Assembly (NCBI GenBank): GCA_025057245.1
Contig: JANWYC010000054.1
Coordinates: forward strand, 1-6,774
Length of the DNA stretch: 6,774 nucleotides
Direction of reading: 5' to 3'
DNA from: Aquificaceae bacterium
Lineage (GTDB): Bacteria; Aquificota; Aquificia; Aquificales; Aquificaceae
Part shown: in pieces, positions 6,548 to 6,774 of the stretch
Layout of the letters: every line of letters starts with the position of its first letter
How positions within the stretch are numbered: position 1 is the first letter of the stretch
Notes under the pieces: model-generated
The model's database searches: none
What the model was told of the DNA's origin: nothing
What the model saw: only the letters and a program-made list of their open reading frames with translations
Program-made: the position numbers and the translations under genes

Positions 6548-6725
6548 AGCTTATAGCTTAATATAATCTTCAATAACATGGCGTGCGAGAAATTATAAAA
6601 CTGCCTCCAGCTCGTAAGCTTTTTACTAATTCTTCTGAAGTCAAACTCAAAGCATCAAAGAGCATTTTTGGACAGAGAAATTCTCATGCCCTTTGTAAAC
6701 CTAAAGGAATCTCGCGGCTTCCATC
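6548..6725. other. Intergenic region upstream of tamB
   Basis: These 178 bp carry no gene I can support. They contain a 7-bp tandem repeat, TAGCTTA TAGCTTA (6547-6560), touching the tamB start codon, and a short palindrome GAGAAATTCTC (6675-6685). A 31-codon leftward frame (6665-6570) has an N-terminal half faintly like a Phd-type antitoxin (EELVKSLRAGGSFIISR). It is too short and lacks a clear ribosome site, so I do not call it as a gene. No clear terminator follows the gene ending at 6726. Confidence 0.5.
6592..6597 (-). promoter_or_regulatory. Candidate -10 element of the tamB promoter
   Basis: The minus strand reads TATAAT, a perfect sigma70-type -10, about 45 nt before the tamB ATG. Transcription from it would start near 6585 and give a leader of about 38 nt. 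The bases at the -35 distance (about GCTTAC at 17 bp) match the consensus poorly. An alternative is that tamB is read from further upstream together with the gene ending at 6726. Confidence 0.35.
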
Positions 6726-6774
6726 CTAAAAGGTTTCATCTCTGAGTAGCTCTTCCACTTCCTTATCTTCTACT
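6726..6774 (-). CDS. C-terminal end of an unidentified leftward gene
   Basis: On the minus strand the frame entering from the right edge reads VEDKEVEELLRDETF and ends at TAG (6728-6726). The acidic, helix-prone composition looks like a real protein C-terminus, and the two other minus-strand frames give less plausible peptides there. Fifteen residues are not enough to name a family. It lies 178 bp upstream of tamB on the same strand and could belong to the same transcript. Confidence 0.4.
   Translation of the reverse strand, partial: VEDKEVEELLRDETF

Noticed and set aside
6562..6567. TATAAT on the plus strand as a rightward promoter
   Set aside because: No rightward gene follows in the remaining 200 bp and no -35 fits. 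The region is simply AT-rich.
6601..6745. Plus-strand frame of about 48 codons ending near 6745
   Set aside because: It has no start with a ribosome site, its only ATG leaves about 19 residues, and I recognise no family.

Overview
This window most likely comes from a thermophilic Gram-negative bacterium of the Aquificales (Aquifex/Hydrogenobacter/Thermocrinis group). The evidence is the moderate-to-low GC content, the Lys/Glu-rich proteins with tightly packed and overlapping genes, a short Lnt, and an RsmE whose N-terminal half resembles the Aquifex enzyme as I remember it. The assignment is inference from the sequence alone. TamB and Lnt both imply a cell with an outer membrane and lipoproteins.

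Left part, leftward genes (1-839): a complete HU DNA-binding protein (567-839) is followed by a compact intrinsic terminator (535-557). The start codon of a 16S rRNA m3U methyltransferase RsmE (1-534) directly abuts the terminator's U-tract, and the gene runs off the left edge. The 86-bp divergent spacer (840-925) holds a strong HU Shine-Dalgarno, a candidate HU promoter and a perfect 8-bp inverted repeat.

Middle, rightward operon (926-3186): three genes overlap head to tail. They are a single-domain EamA/DMT membrane protein (926-1351), apolipoprotein N-acyltransferase Lnt (1312-2673) and a PgsA-type CDP-alcohol phosphatidyltransferase (2651-3186). The last gene is split between two reading frames. 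Its first 37 codons are in one frame and the whole catalytic motif with the membrane body is in the -1 frame. The switch falls exactly at a run of nine T followed by A, which contains a canonical T TTT TTA slippery heptamer in the correct phase. This is the most interesting point in the window. It may be programmed frameshifting, transcriptional slippage, a real mutation or a homopolymer sequencing error.

Right part, leftward (3152-6547): one very long gene encodes a TamB-family (AsmA-like, DUF490) envelope protein of 1131 residues. It is convergent with the phosphatidyltransferase gene and overlaps its 3' end by 35 bp. Upstream are about 180 bp with a possible tamB promoter and no convincing gene, then the last 15 codons of another leftward gene at the right edge (6726-6774).

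Functionally, the central and right genes share an envelope theme: phospholipid head-group synthesis (PgsA-like), lipoprotein N-acylation that consumes phospholipid (Lnt), and inter-membrane lipid traffic or outer-membrane assembly (TamB). HU and RsmE are housekeeping nucleoid and ribosome functions. No mobile element, CRISPR array, tRNA or rRNA was seen.
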